NCBI RefSeq assembly: GCF_030580855.1
Contig: NZ_JAUQOP010000015.1
Span: 1-64,000, forward strand
From: Pseudomonas citrullilanati
GTDB taxonomy: Bacteria > Pseudomonadota > Gammaproteobacteria > Pseudomonadales > Pseudomonadaceae
DNA length: 64,000 nt
Reading direction: 5' to 3'
The notes under the pieces were generated by a model. That model worked only from the letters and a program-made list of their open reading frames with translations, did no database searches and was not told the origin of the DNA. The position numbers were made by a program, and so were the translations under genes. Shown here one piece after another: positions 42,795 to 53,003 of this stretch; position 1 is the stretch's first letter; each line of letters opens with the position of its first letter.

Positions 42795-43970
42795 TCAGTT
42801 TTGCGCCCGGTCGGGCGTCTCGGATGGGGTGTTGGCGGCGACGTTCTGTTGGCGCGCGCCGGCTTGCTTGAGCTCTGCGACCCACTGCGGGTCGGCGTCG
42901 CCGATTTCGTTGTTCACAGGCAGGTAACGTTCAGGGAACTCCCAGATCAGCACTTGTGGCGGGCTGTTCTTGAAGGCGTCGCTCTTGAGGTAGCTGAGCA
43001 TCGGCAGAATCGGGCCGTGGCCGTCTTCGGCGTAGTTGACGACGTCGCTGTGCAGGGCTTGCTTGAGTGCACCGACGAAGTTCCAGTTGGGGTTGGCGCT
43101 GTAGCTGGTGCCGATCAGGGCCACGGGCACCTGGGCGTCGGCGAACAGCGCGTCGCCTTCGGCCGGCTGGTCGTCGGCTTCGCGGGTGTTGCGTTTGACC
43201 AGCGGCTCCTGGGCTGGCATCAGGTTCTCGAACAGCGGATCGAGTGGCAGGAACTGGCGCAGGTCGCCCTTGTGGGTGATTTTCTCCGCCGGCTCAGTGA
43301 TGAAACGCTGTGGCTGGCCTTCCAGCGGCGTGCGTTCGGCAATCGCCTTGGCGATGTTCTCGGCCGCGACCTGGGCACCTTCCGGGGTCCAGTGGGTGTC
43401 GGTGCGCAGGAACACTTGCTGGCCGCTTTGCTTGGCCTGTTGCAGGGGGCCGAGCAGGTCGGGGGCGATGATCTTGTCTGCCGCCACGCGGGCATGGAAG
43501 TCCTGGTAGAGGTTCTCGTGAATGCTCGACGGCTTCACTTCGCCCAGGTGCTCAGGGTACAGCCGCGCCTTGGCCGGCACGATCGCCATGACCAGGGTCA
43601 CGCCTTGTTCCTTGAGCTTCTGGCGCACGCCTTCGACCAGCGCGTAGTTGCCTTGCAGGTTCAGCTCTTCATTGACGATCGGGTTGAACTCTTCGTCGCT
43701 GTACAGCCATTGGTCGCGGCCCAGGACCACGCCTTTGCGGCCTTCGTTGAACAGCTTGTAGTCCAGCGCGGCCCAGATGTTGGTGCCCAGGCGCTTGATC
43801 GGGAACTGATCGTCGTAGTGCGTTTCCACGGCCTTGGCCCAGCGGCCGTTGAGCACGGTCGCGTCCGGGTTGGTGTTGAAGCCGAAGAAGCTGCGCATCG
43901 ACCAGAGACCCAGGGCCGTCAGGATCACCATGAACAGCGTGACGTAGAAGATGCGTAATGAGCGGGTCAT
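42795..43970 (-). CDS. algJ: Alginate O-acetyltransferase AlgJ
   Basis: A 391-residue SGNH-like protein anchored by an uncleaved N-terminal segment (about 8-26). The catalytic Asp-His pair is in TDTHWTPEG and the Ser in GTSYSANPNWNF. AlgJ takes acetyl groups delivered by AlgI and works with AlgF/AlgX on the polymer. The C-terminus has a tail rich in A/Q/P. It starts 11 bases after algI. Confidence 0.95.
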   Translation of the reverse strand: MTRSLRIFYVTLFMVILTALGLWSMRSFFGFNTNPDATVLNGRWAKAVETHYDDQFPIKRLGTNIWAALDYKLFNEGRKGVVLGRDQWLYSDEEFNPIVNEELNLQGNYALVEGVRQKLKEQGVTLVMAIVPAKARLYPEHLGEVKPSSIHENLYQDFHARVAADKIIAPDLLGPLQQAKQSGQQVFLRTDTHWTPEGAQVAAENIAKAIAERTPLEGQPQRFITEPAEKITHKGDLRQFLPLDPLFENLMPAQEPLVKRNTREADDQPAEGDALFADAQVPVALIGTSYSANPNWNFVGALKQALHSDVVNYAEDGHGPILPMLSYLKSDAFKNSPPQVLIWEFPERYLPVNNEIGDADPQWVAELKQAGARQQNVAANTPSETPDRAQN

Positions 43971-43981
43971 GTTCAGATCCC

Positions 43982-45547
43982 TCAGAACTGGAAGTAAAGG
44001 AACGGCGAGAAGCTTTGCGCCGAGAGTTTGAGAATCGAGGCGATGAACAGCAGCAGTACCAGGGCGCGCATCACGTAGCGCGACCAGTCCACGGTCCAGT
44101 AGGCCGGTTGCACCTGGGCTTCGACGCCAACGGTGTAGCCGGGTTCATGGATATTCGTCGGATTTTCCCCTGGCACGGCTTTGATCAGGCCCGGTTGCGC
44201 AGTGGCCGGGCCATCGGCCTCGGTGTTCACTTCAGGCTTGGTCTTGACCGGCGGACGGTTGGTGTAGAAGTCCCGCAGGCCGAAGAAGGCGAGGGTGACG
44301 TAGGCCACCACCAGGGTGGCGATCTGCAGGCCGGTTAGGTTTGCGCGGGTCAGTTCCGACAGCGACCAGTCGCCGAAGCTGAACATGGCACCGTACATGC
44401 GACCGGCCACGTGCAGGTTCTCGGCACGGAAGATCACCCAGCCCATGACCACCAGCAGGAAGGTCAAGGCCCAGCGGATCGGGTTGATGGTGCGTGGGGT
44501 GGTGTTGATGCCCACGGCCTTCTCGATGGCCAGCCAGATGCCGTGCCAGGCGCCCCAGATCACGTAGGTGATGTTCGCACCGTGCCACAGGCCACCGAGC
44601 AGCATGGTCAGGAACAGGTTGCGATAGGTCATCAACGTGCCTTTGCGGTTACCGCCCAGGGTGATGTACAGGTAGTCGCGCAGCCAGGTGGACAGGCTGA
44701 TGTGCCAGCGGCGCCAGAACTCGGTGATCGACTGGCTGATGTAGGGCTGCTTGAAGTTTTCCATGAAGCGGAAACCCATCATCAGGCCCAGGCCGATGGC
44801 CATGTCGCTGTAGCCGGAGAAGTCGAAGTACAGCTGGGCGGTGTAGGCCAGCGCACCGAGCCAGGCATCGCCGGTGGTCGGGTTCTGCAGGGCGAAGCAA
44901 TGGTCGGCCACCACCGCCAGGGTGTCGGCGATGAACACTTTCTTGATGAAGCCCTGCATGAAGCGCGTGCAGCCTTCGGAGAACTTGTCCAGGGTGTGGG
45001 TGCGGTTGTTGAACTGGTCGGCCAGGTCGCGGAAACGCAGCACGGGGCCGGCGATCAGGTGCGGGAAGATCGCCACGAACGCCGCGAAGTCGATCAGGTT
45101 GCGGGTCGCCGGGGTGTCGCCGCGATAGACGTCGATGATGTAGCTGATGGACTCGAAGATGTAGAAGGAGATCCCGATCGGCAACAGCACATGGGTCAGG
45201 ATGAACGGCTCCAGACCGAAGCTGGTCATGATCGCGTTGAGGCTGTCCACGCCGAAGTTGGCGTACTTGAAGTAGCCCAGGATGCACAAGTCCACTGCCA
45301 CGCCGAGCAACAGCCAGCGCTGGGCTGGTTTGGTCCGCACGCCGGCGGCGCCGACCCTCAGGCCGATCCAGTAGTTCCACAACGTGACGGCGGCGAACAA
45401 GGCCAGGAAGTCCACCCGCCACCAGGCATAGAACACATAGCTGGCGATCAGCAGCAGCAGGTTGCGATAGCGTTGCCCGCTCAGGTAGTACAAGCCGAGA
45501 AAGATCGGCAAGAACAGGAACAGGAACACATTGGATGAAAATACCAT
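43982..45547 (-). CDS. algI: Alginate O-acetylation membrane protein AlgI (MBOAT)
   Basis: A 521-residue MBOAT-family protein with at least ten hydrophobic segments. It carries the conserved LWHGANITYVIWGAWHG region with the active-site histidines. AlgI is thought to pass acetyl groups from the cytoplasm across the inner membrane to AlgJ. The start at 45547 gives MVFSSNVFLFLFLPIFLGLY, the usual N-terminus. A 221-bp gap with a REP doublet separates it from algL, the longest gap inside the operon. Confidence 0.95.
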   Translation of the reverse strand: MVFSSNVFLFLFLPIFLGLYYLSGQRYRNLLLLIASYVFYAWWRVDFLALFAAVTLWNYWIGLRVGAAGVRTKPAQRWLLLGVAVDLCILGYFKYANFGVDSLNAIMTSFGLEPFILTHVLLPIGISFYIFESISYIIDVYRGDTPATRNLIDFAAFVAIFPHLIAGPVLRFRDLADQFNNRTHTLDKFSEGCTRFMQGFIKKVFIADTLAVVADHCFALQNPTTGDAWLGALAYTAQLYFDFSGYSDMAIGLGLMMGFRFMENFKQPYISQSITEFWRRWHISLSTWLRDYLYITLGGNRKGTLMTYRNLFLTMLLGGLWHGANITYVIWGAWHGIWLAIEKAVGINTTPRTINPIRWALTFLLVVMGWVIFRAENLHVAGRMYGAMFSFGDWSLSELTRANLTGLQIATLVVAYVTLAFFGLRDFYTNRPPVKTKPEVNTEADGPATAQPGLIKAVPGENPTNIHEPGYTVGVEAQVQPAYWTVDWSRYVMRALVLLLFIASILKLSAQSFSPFLYFQF

Positions 45548-45649
45548 CCCGATCTCTCCATGTTGAAATCAACAGTCAAGGGCCAGAGCCCCCCCAAACC
45601 CCCCCATGAAAACCGGGGAGTCTTATTGCATTTCAGTCGCCGTGTTTAC

Positions 45650-45740
45650 TGTGGGAGCAAGGCTTGCCCGCGATGAACGATGACGCGGTTCATTCAGTGG
45701 CCCCGCGTCATGGCTATCGCGGGCAAGCCTTGCTCCCACA
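45650..45740. repeat. REP doublet between algL and algI
   Basis: Arms from 45650 (TGTGGGAGCAAGGCTTGCCC) and to 45740, inverted copies, with an inner hairpin TGACGCGG/CCGCGTCA. Just beside it 45744-45760 form another perfect palindrome (TCCCTGCC-A-GGCAGGGA). The cluster lies directly after algL inside the operon transcript. Confidence 0.92.
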
Positions 45741-45768
45741 GGTTCCCTGCCAGGCAGGGAGAACGGTG

Positions 45769-46905
45769 TCAGCTTCCTTTGTCACCTTTGTCCCGCGAAG
45801 GGTCATACACCTTGGTCAGGTCCCCGCCGAGGCGGAAGGTCTTGAACGGTTGCATCTCATGCTTGCGTTCCAGCACATCCTCGGGGCAGCTGTAGAGGCT
45901 GCAGAAGGGTTCGAGCCAGGCGAATTTCGAATCGACCTTCAAATCCTTCATGTCCTGTTCTTCGCCATTCTTCTCTTCGAAGATCTCCGGGTCCTTCACC
46001 CCGGCCAGCACGCGGTCGCCCAGTCGCTTGAGGGCGCCGTTGTTTTCCTGGCGCAGGTCGACGCCATTGACCTGGGCGAAGCTGGCGATCATCGCCAGCG
46101 GTGGCAGGGCATAGTTGTGGTAGGACAGGGCCCGTTGCTTGCGCTTGAGTTCGTTGGGCAGGAAACCGTCGGCGTCGATCTGGTTGACCCCGACCTTGTA
46201 TTCCTTGACGGCCCAGTCGAACAGGTCGCGGCGGTTGGTTGCCACGGCGGTGGCCATCACCGACCAGGCGGCCCAGTAGGAATGGTTGTTGGTTTTTTCC
46301 AGCGGCAGGTTGTCCCAATCGCTGACCACTTGGTCGGCCATCTTGCTGAACCAGCTTTCAATCAGCTGCGCCTGTTCCTGGTGGTTCGCCAGCGGCCGCG
46401 ATTCGGAAAACTTCAAGCGCACATAGGCCGAGGCCATGCTGCCCAGGGCCCATTTGCGCATGGACTTGCCGGTGTGGTTGAAATCCTTGGACATCAACGC
46501 GTCGGCCTTGGCCCAGGTGGTCAGCCAGTTCAGGGTGCATTCCAATTGGTCCGGGCGACCGTCACGCATGAATTGCATCACCTGCTTGCTGACGCCACGC
46601 TCGATCTTGGTGATGTCGGCGGTGCTGTCGCGGAAGGCTTTTTCCGATTGCACGTTCAGGGTCGCGCGGGCCTTGTCGGAGCCCTCGTATTTGCTGCGAA
46701 ATTGCAGGGAGCCGGTGTAGGGCGTCGGCGTGGCGTCGCAGCCCTGGCCGGCTTCGCCGACCTTGACCTTCTCGATCGGGGCGAAGTAGCCCTGCGGCGG
46801 GCGCAGCGGGGCCGCCGCCTGCGTGGCCCCGGCGAACATCGCCAGGGTCAGCAGGGACGGGGCCAACAGTGTTTTCAACGTTCGGGTACGCGTGGTGCTG
46901 GTCAT
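45769..46905 (-). CDS. algL: Alginate lyase AlgL
   Basis: A 378-residue periplasmic PL5 lyase that cuts mannuronate-containing alginate by beta-elimination, clearing polymer trapped in the periplasm. A signal peptide ends near ATQA-AAP. Active-site motifs NNHSYWAAW and [13 protein letters not shown] are present. ATG 46905 is preferred: GAGG lies nine bases upstream. An ATG at 46920 overlaps the algX stop (ATGA) but its own Shine-Dalgarno is weak; it would add five residues. Confidence 0.93.
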   Translation of the reverse strand: MTSTTRTRTLKTLLAPSLLTLAMFAGATQAAAPLRPPQGYFAPIEKVKVGEAGQGCDATPTPYTGSLQFRSKYEGSDKARATLNVQSEKAFRDSTADITKIERGVSKQVMQFMRDGRPDQLECTLNWLTTWAKADALMSKDFNHTGKSMRKWALGSMASAYVRLKFSESRPLANHQEQAQLIESWFSKMADQVVSDWDNLPLEKTNNHSYWAAWSVMATAVATNRRDLFDWAVKEYKVGVNQIDADGFLPNELKRKQRALSYHNYALPPLAMIASFAQVNGVDLRQENNGALKRLGDRVLAGVKDPEIFEEKNGEEQDMKDLKVDSKFAWLEPFCSLYSCPEDVLERKHEMQPFKTFRLGGDLTKVYDPSRDKGDKGS

Positions 46906-46916
46906 GAGACGAGACC

Positions 46917-48365
46917 TCATTGTCCGATCTGGGCCGTTTGTTCGGCCGGCGCAGATGCGTTGCGTTTGCAGACTTTCGCTTCCACTTGCAGCGGTGCCGC
47001 ACCGGCTTCGGGTCCCTGGACTTCCAGGGCCAGCAGGTTCTGGTTGGCCCAGTCCTCGTCGGTGCGCAGTTGGAAGGCGAAACGCCCGTCGGTTTCGGAG
47101 GTATCCGGTTTTTCGATCTTGATATCCTCGTGGCGCCCATTCATGTACCAGAGGGTGGCTTGCAAGGTTTTCACCGAGGTATCGGCGAAGCGGATGTCGA
47201 TCTGGTGACTGCTGTTACGCAGGTCCATATTCTTGCTATTGACCATCAATTCGTTCTTGCCCGGCTTGAGGGCGGTCTTGCTGCTCATCAGCGCCGGCTT
47301 GCCTTCACAACCGTTGTTGTCCAGCAGCGCCATCATCTGGCGGTAGATGGTTTCCTGGTCCAGGCGGTACAGCGGCGAGAATTCCCAGATGAGGATCTTC
47401 GGCGGGTTCTTCTGGAACTCTTCGCTGCCCAGGTACTGGATCATGGCGCCCTCGAAGCCGCCGCCGGGGAAGGCCACGTTGAGGATGTCGGCGCCGATGG
47501 CTTCTTCCAGGAAGCCGGCGAAGTTGTAGTTCTTGCCGCTGTGGCTGGTGCCCACGAGGGTGATCTGCGGGTTGCCGGAATCGCCGAACAGGTCGCCGTC
47601 ACCGGCCTCGCCCTTGGGCTCGGTGGTGAACTGGTCCATGTACTGGATGGCGTAGCTGGTGCCGCACAGTTGCCCGGCCATGTTATGCAGGGTGCCGGTC
47701 TTGCCCATGCGGCCGGACTTCTTGGTCTCGAACTCACGCTTGGGGATGTCGGCGAAGGCCGGGAGCTGCTTGACCTTCTCGGCGACGATCTTGGCCGTGC
47801 GCTGGGCGCCGTAAGGTGTCCAGTGTTGGTCGCCACGGAAGTAGAAATCGTGGGCCGGCAGGGTTTCGGGCAGGTTTTCGTTGGTCAGCGGCGACAGGTC
47901 CGGCACCACGTAGCCCATCTTGGCGAAGCGACCGAGCATGGTCTTGTAGTTGCCCAGGGCCTTGTCGAAATCGAAGCTGGCCTTCTCCTGCGGGTTGAGC
48001 TTGTTGCGGTTCACCAGGCCCCGGGTCGGCTGGTAGACCAGCACCAGTTCGACGCCCTTGGCCTTGAACGCATCATGCAGTTGTTGCAAGCGCTTGTAGC
48101 CGGCCGGGGTGGTGTCGAATTCGGTACGCAGGTCTTCCTGGGTACGGAACAGCCAGTCACCCTGGGCCTGGACCAGCGTGGTGAAGTTCTGCTGGTAGCG
48201 CGTGGTGTAGTTCTTCGCATCGTGGGCCGCAGGGCACAGGTTGCAGCAAGGCTCGGCCGTGTAGGTCGGCGCCTGGATGTCATCGGCGCGCGCGCCGCTG
48301 GTCGCAGCGAGAATCCCGGCAGTCAGGGCGGACAGGCCCAGAAGCTTGATCATCTGTGGGTTCAT
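46917..48365 (-). CDS. algX: Alginate acetyltransferase/biosynthesis protein AlgX
   Basis: A 482-residue periplasmic protein with a cleavable signal (near ARA-DD). It has an SGNH-like domain with DQHWTPYG (Asp/His) and [11 protein letters not shown] (Ser), then a C-terminal carbohydrate-binding module from about 350. AlgX adds acetyl groups to alginate and is part of the periplasmic complex with AlgK. ATG 48365 is chosen since GAGGA ends eight bases upstream; ATG 48374 lies on top of that sequence. The stop overlaps a possible algL start. Confidence 0.95.
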   Translation of the reverse strand: MNPQMIKLLGLSALTAGILAATSGARADDIQAPTYTAEPCCNLCPAAHDAKNYTTRYQQNFTTLVQAQGDWLFRTQEDLRTEFDTTPAGYKRLQQLHDAFKAKGVELVLVYQPTRGLVNRNKLNPQEKASFDFDKALGNYKTMLGRFAKMGYVVPDLSPLTNENLPETLPAHDFYFRGDQHWTPYGAQRTAKIVAEKVKQLPAFADIPKREFETKKSGRMGKTGTLHNMAGQLCGTSYAIQYMDQFTTEPKGEAGDGDLFGDSGNPQITLVGTSHSGKNYNFAGFLEEAIGADILNVAFPGGGFEGAMIQYLGSEEFQKNPPKILIWEFSPLYRLDQETIYRQMMALLDNNGCEGKPALMSSKTALKPGKNELMVNSKNMDLRNSSHQIDIRFADTSVKTLQATLWYMNGRHEDIKIEKPDTSETDGRFAFQLRTDEDWANQNLLALEVQGPEAGAAPLQVEAKVCKRNASAPAEQTAQIGQ

Positions 48366-48376
48366 AAAGGTCATCC

Positions 48377-49966
48377 TCAGTCCCGCAATTCGGTCTGGCG
48401 TTCGACAGGGTCGATCAGCACGGCTTTCTGCTGGCGCACCAGCAGGTCGAGAATTTCATCCTGGCGTTCGCCCAGGACTCCCGTGAAGCTGATGCCGCTG
48501 GATTTGGTCGGCGCGAGCATGGACACGCGGTACAGCTCGACGCTCAACGGCGAGTCGATGGACAAGGGGCCGCTGCCGTTGGCAGCCAGTTCACCGCCCA
48601 CCACGATCAGCGAGACCTCGGCGTCGAACGGGTCGAGCTTGATGTCGCGGTCGGTGTTGGACAGGTCCTTGATGTGACCGTAGATGCCGGTCAGGCCGTT
48701 GGCCATGGACACGTTTTCGTAGAGGCGGATGTTCACGCTGTTACGAATCCGGATGCCGTGACGCCGGTTGCTGATCACCTTGTTGTCCCACAACAGGTTG
48801 TCGGCACTCTCGTAGAGGGTGATGCCGTCGGTGTGGTTCTTGTAGATCTCGTTGTAGGCAATGATGTTGTTGACGCTGTTACGGTCGATCACCAGGCCCG
48901 AGAGCTTGTTGTCGTAGCTGCGGTTGTTGAAGATGAAGCTGTCGTTGACCTCGCGGGAAATGATGATCCCGTGCTTCTTCTTCGTCCCGTAGACCGTGTT
49001 GTCGGCGATGATCAGCCGATGGGAACGGTCGTGGGGGTCGATGCCGTAGACGATGTTGTCCTTGTAGGTGTTGCCTTTGACAACGAAGTCGCGGGTCTCG
49101 TAGCAGTAGAAGCCGTACCACATGTCCGTGAATTCGGAACCGATGATCCAGCCGGTTGGTTCCGGGCGCTTGAGGACCTTGGCCATGTTCGGCGTGTACT
49201 GGGAAATACTCACCCCGTACGACTTACTGTTGGAGTAGCCGAAGCTGGCCATCTTGGTATTGACGATGTAGGTCTCGGTACCGCCCCAGGACAGCAGGAA
49301 CGGACGGAATTCCTTGGGCGAGCGGAACGTGGCGGGGCCGTTGTCCTTTTCACGCCAGCCGGTGACCTTGGTGTCGCGGATGAACATCTGGCCATCGTTG
49401 ACCAGGAACGAGCCGCCCTCCTGGGACAGGCGCAGTTCCTGGGTCTGCTTGTCGATTTCCAGGATGCCTTTCTGGCCGACCACGATCGGGATCTTCGACA
49501 GGTAGACACCGGGCGAAGTCTCGATGATGTACTTGGGCACCTTCTTGGCCAGGTCCTTGAAGTTCATGTAGCCATCGTCGAGGAAGATGGCCTGGGGGAT
49601 GCCGTGCTGGCGCACCACCCACTCGGCCATCTTGTTGTCGCCGCCGATGAAGTCCTTCAGGGCGTTTTCCTGCATCATCCGGCGCACGCTGATCTTGCCG
49701 ACCTTGGTCCGCACGATCTTGGCCGCGGCCGCTTCGGCGGTGAAGCCCTTGAGGTCGGGCAAGGTCGGCTTGGGCAGTTCCAGCGGCGCGGTCGGCGCGC
49801 TGTTGACGGTGTAGGTCTTGGCGCGCTGCAGTTCCTTGACCACGTTGCCCGGCTTGACCACCGGTTCAACGTTGGCGAACGCCGGCGAGCCGGCCAGCAG
49901 CATTGCTGCGACCAACAGGCTGATCGAACCTTTCATCGCCTGGCTGTTCCTGAGGTAGCGGTTCAT
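48377..49966 (-). CDS. algG: Mannuronan C5-epimerase AlgG
   Basis: A 529-residue periplasmic epimerase that turns mannuronate into guluronate in the growing polymer. After a signal peptide (cleavage near AFA-NV) comes a long right-handed beta-helix with CASH-type repeats and the catalytic DPHDRSH motif (YGIDPHDRSH). AlgG also helps protect the chain in the export complex. ATG 49966 has GGAG about nine bases upstream; 49993 and 49936 are alternatives. It follows algE at 26 bases. Confidence 0.94.
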   Translation of the reverse strand: MNRYLRNSQAMKGSISLLVAAMLLAGSPAFANVEPVVKPGNVVKELQRAKTYTVNSAPTAPLELPKPTLPDLKGFTAEAAAAKIVRTKVGKISVRRMMQENALKDFIGGDNKMAEWVVRQHGIPQAIFLDDGYMNFKDLAKKVPKYIIETSPGVYLSKIPIVVGQKGILEIDKQTQELRLSQEGGSFLVNDGQMFIRDTKVTGWREKDNGPATFRSPKEFRPFLLSWGGTETYIVNTKMASFGYSNSKSYGVSISQYTPNMAKVLKRPEPTGWIIGSEFTDMWYGFYCYETRDFVVKGNTYKDNIVYGIDPHDRSHRLIIADNTVYGTKKKHGIIISREVNDSFIFNNRSYDNKLSGLVIDRNSVNNIIAYNEIYKNHTDGITLYESADNLLWDNKVISNRRHGIRIRNSVNIRLYENVSMANGLTGIYGHIKDLSNTDRDIKLDPFDAEVSLIVVGGELAANGSGPLSIDSPLSVELYRVSMLAPTKSSGISFTGVLGERQDEILDLLVRQQKAVLIDPVERQTELRD

Positions 49967-49992
49967 TTCGGGCACTCCCATGGGCGTTCGCA

Positions 49993-51486
49993 TCAGAAGC
50001 GCCAGATCACGTCGACAAAGGCGCGATGCATGTATGAATCGACCTCTTTGCCGTAGGCGTCGCCTGGCTTGAACACGCCGCCACGCAAACGCACCAGCGC
50101 CGACGGCTCATCGATGGACTGGCTCAGCGCCGCAGGCAGCAAGCCTTGCTTGAAGTATTTGGTGACGACGAGGTCGACTTCCTGGCCCAGGTCCTTGTCG
50201 CCGTCGCGCAGCGGCAGGGTCGAGGTGGACAGGATCGCGCCGGTGACGTCGTCGGTGTTGTTCTGCACGGCGTTGATGCCGTTGCTGCCCACCGGCTTGT
50301 TACCGTCCACGCGCCAGAACTTGTGGTACACCAGGCTGGCGTCGTATTCGTCGCGCAGCTGCCAGGAACCGAACAGGCTGGCGCTCTGGGTGTTGGCCAT
50401 TTCGCCGCGGAACGCTTCGCCGAAACGGTGGACCCGCGAACGGGTGCCGGTGAAGTTCGAGCGGTTGCTCTGCAGGCCGTTCTGTTCGTAGTCCTCGCTG
50501 GCGCGGGCGTAGGCCGCACCGACTTGCCATTGCGGGTCGAGGCGCAGGCGGATACCCAGGTCGGTGGCCCAGCCATCGACGTCATCGCTGCGCTTGGCTT
50601 GCGCCGGGCGGGTGCCGTCGGCATTGAGCGCGTTGACGGTGTCGCGGTCGCCGGTCATGCCGGTGAGGCTGGCCCAGTAGTTGACGGTGTTGGTGTTGCG
50701 CCAGTTGTAGGCGTCGCTGTTGGCTTCCAGGCCCAGCCAGGTCAAGTCGCCGTTCTGGGTCTTGTCCAGGGTGTCGGTGGGCTCGCCCGGGGTCGGGTAG
50801 TCGAGGCTGCCGTTGTCATGGGTATGGTGGGCGCGGATCCCGGCCCATTGGCCTGGCATCCACTGGTAGCCGACGTCGCCATACACGTGCAGGCGATCCT
50901 TGTCCTTGGGCGACAATTCCTTGAGGTCGGTGCGGTATTCGCTGAAGCGTTCGGCGACGCCGAGGTTGGCCCGCAGCAACGTGGTGTCGAAGGTCCAGTT
51001 CAGGGCCTCGATGTTGGTGTCGCGCCATTGGCCGTCGTCGTTGCGCAGGCGCTGGCGACCGAACTTCAACTGCTCGCCCGGGTACGGGGTCAGGCCGCTG
51101 TAGCCAATCCAGAATTCGCGCATCGCCAGGTAGCTCTTCTTGGCTTCGCGGTCGCCGCTGTCGGTCTGCTGGTTGGCGCCGTCGGACTGTTGCAGGGTGT
51201 CCGTCTCGATGATGTCGGTGGAGGTCACGGCCTGCGCCATGGCGTAGGCGCTCCAGTTACCGCTTTCGCCGTACACCCAGGGACGCAGGTCCAGGCCGAT
51301 GCCGTTGACGTCGCCACCGCTCTGGGTGCCGAGGTCGCGGTCGTCTTCGGACTGGCCGGTGATTTTCACTTCCAGGCCGAAGTTCTTGGTTTCAGTCAGG
51401 GCGGCCAGCGTCGGGCAGGACCAGAGCAGGGCGCATGTCAGGCCAATGCCGGCCTGCACAAAAGGATTGAGCTTCAAAGGCTTCAT
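49993..51486 (-). CDS. algE: Alginate outer-membrane export porin AlgE
   Basis: A 497-residue outer-membrane beta-barrel protein. The signal peptide is cleaved near TLA-AL. Alternating strands with aromatic girdles run through the protein, and the C-terminus VDVIWRF ends in the Phe needed for barrel assembly. The P. aeruginosa relative is an 18-stranded anion-selective channel for alginate. Arg-rich segments such as [17 protein letters not shown] line the pore in that structure. It overlaps algK by four bases. Confidence 0.94.
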   Translation of the reverse strand: MKPLKLNPFVQAGIGLTCALLWSCPTLAALTETKNFGLEVKITGQSEDDRDLGTQSGGDVNGIGLDLRPWVYGESGNWSAYAMAQAVTSTDIIETDTLQQSDGANQQTDSGDREAKKSYLAMREFWIGYSGLTPYPGEQLKFGRQRLRNDDGQWRDTNIEALNWTFDTTLLRANLGVAERFSEYRTDLKELSPKDKDRLHVYGDVGYQWMPGQWAGIRAHHTHDNGSLDYPTPGEPTDTLDKTQNGDLTWLGLEANSDAYNWRNTNTVNYWASLTGMTGDRDTVNALNADGTRPAQAKRSDDVDGWATDLGIRLRLDPQWQVGAAYARASEDYEQNGLQSNRSNFTGTRSRVHRFGEAFRGEMANTQSASLFGSWQLRDEYDASLVYHKFWRVDGNKPVGSNGINAVQNNTDDVTGAILSTSTLPLRDGDKDLGQEVDLVVTKYFKQGLLPAALSQSIDEPSALVRLRGGVFKPGDAYGKEVDSYMHRAFVDVIWRF

Positions 51487-52988
51487 AGTTGTTCCTCGCC
51501 GTCATCTTCTTTCAGGGCTTGCAGTTCCAGCGTATCGGGGCTCATGGCGCCACGAATGGCCTGCTCTTGTTTTAGCAGGCGTTGCGCTTGGGCAAGTTGC
51601 TGCGGCGGTAATTGGGCTTCGAGGGTCTGGGCAAGTTCGATGGCTTGCGGGGTGTTCTGCGCCTTGGCCAGCTGGCTGAACACATAGGCGTTGACCGGGT
51701 TGGGCTGGGTGCCCCGGCCCTGGGAGAACAGCTGGGCAATGGCGAAGTCGGCGCTGTTCTGGCCATTGCGGGCGGCCTTGAGCAGATGGTCCAGGGCTTT
51801 TTGCGAGTACACCTGGCCCAGGTAGCCACGGCGGTAGATCTGGCCGAGGTAGTAGTCGGCGGCCACTTCGCGGCCCACGGCTTTCTGGAAGTGCGCCTCG
51901 GCGACCTTGGCGTCGGCCGGCACCCACTTGCCTTCGTAGTACAGCTTGCCCAGCAACAGCTCGGCGCGAGGCTGGTCGGCGGCGCGGCCGTTTTCCAGGT
52001 ACTGCATCATCTTGTCGACGTCGCCCAGTTCCGGGAAGTCGTAGAGCAGTTGCGCCAGGCTGACCCAGGCGGCGGGGTAGCCGGGGGCGATGCCTTCGAG
52101 CAGGGACTGGGCGGTTTTCTCGTCCGTCTTGCCCAGGCTGGCATCGGCCAGCACACGGGCGACACTGTCCACGCGCTGGGCGGAAACCACGCCGCGGGCG
52201 TGACCGGCCTGCATCTGCTTGATCAGCTCGGCCTGCTGTTCCGGCTGGCCGCGTTTCTGATAGACCGTGGCCAGTTCGACGTAGCAGATGTCGGTGGTCG
52301 CCAGCGCGGCCTTGCAGACCTTCTCGACTTCATCCAGGTGCTGGTCGTAGGTGCCCTGGGTGCGGTAGAGCAGGATCTGCGCCAGGCCCGCTTCCGGGTA
52401 GCCGGCGCTGCGCCATTGGCTGATCTGCTGCTGGGCGTTGACGTTCGGGAAACTGTGGGGGTATTGCAGGTACAGCATCGCCAGCGGGATCAGGGTGTTG
52501 CCTTCACCGTTGGCGAAGGCTTTCTTCAACAGGCCTTCGGCTTCATGCTTCTCCGCTTCCGTGGAACCGGGCTTCGCCACCAGCAGGCGGCCCAGGCGTG
52601 CCTGGGCCCGTGGCGAGATGTCGGCGGCGGCGCGGTAGGTCGCCTCGGCTTTTTTCATTTGCTCGGGGTCACGGCTGTCCACCTGGATATCGGCCAGGCC
52701 GACCTGGGCTTCGCTGTAGCCCAGGTCTGCCAGTTGCTGATAGTTCTGCTGCGCCAGCGCCGTGTCGCCGCGCTTGAGGGCTTCATTGGCCAGGCGCTGG
52801 TCGGGCAGGCCGGCGCAACCGCTGAGACCGACTGCCAACGCCAGTGCACACAACGCATATCCTGTGTGGGAGCGAGCCTGCTCGCGATGCAAGCCGCTCG
52901 GTGTACCAGACAGACCGCGTCGATCCCATCGCGAGCAGGCTCGCTCCCACAGGGACGACAGCGCATTGTTGTTTTGTGGAGTGATCAC
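51483..52988 (-). CDS. algK: Alginate biosynthesis lipoprotein AlgK, with a REP-encoded insert near the N-terminus
   Basis: An outer-membrane lipoprotein of Sel1/TPR-like repeats that guides alginate to AlgE. The repeat region runs from about residue 60 to the end ([49 protein letters not shown]). The lipobox V-G-L-S-G-C puts the lipid on Cys58 (counting from GTG 52988), far from the start because 29 codons before the hydrophobic core come from a REP doublet (52865-52951). GTG 52988 has GAGG eight bases upstream; ATG 52994 is too close to it. The gene is 501 codons long, about 30 more than expected for the family. Confidence 0.88.
   Translation of the reverse strand: MITPQNNNALSSLWERACSRWDRRGLSGTPSGLHREQARSHTGYALCALALAVGLSGCAGLPDQRLANEALKRGDTALAQQNYQQLADLGYSEAQVGLADIQVDSRDPEQMKKAEATYRAAADISPRAQARLGRLLVAKPGSTEAEKHEAEGLLKKAFANGEGNTLIPLAMLYLQYPHSFPNVNAQQQISQWRSAGYPEAGLAQILLYRTQGTYDQHLDEVEKVCKAALATTDICYVELATVYQKRGQPEQQAELIKQMQAGHARGVVSAQRVDSVARVLADASLGKTDEKTAQSLLEGIAPGYPAAWVSLAQLLYDFPELGDVDKMMQYLENGRAADQPRAELLLGKLYYEGKWVPADAKVAEAHFQKAVGREVAADYYLGQIYRRGYLGQVYSQKALDHLLKAARNGQNSADFAIAQLFSQGRGTQPNPVNAYVFSQLAKAQNTPQAIELAQTLEAQLPPQQLAQAQRLLKQEQAIRGAMSPDTLELQALKEDDGEEQL
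52865..52951. repeat. REP doublet inside the algK coding sequence
   Basis: Arms 52865-52888 and 52928-52951 are near-perfect inverted copies (TGTGGGAGCGAGCCTGCTCG core). The whole is 87 bp, exactly 29 codons, and contains no stop in the algK frame. It is a typical REP doublet of this genome, yet it lies within the signal-sequence region of a conserved gene. Confidence 0.92.
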
Positions 52989-53003
52989 GGGCATATCCTC
53001 GAC

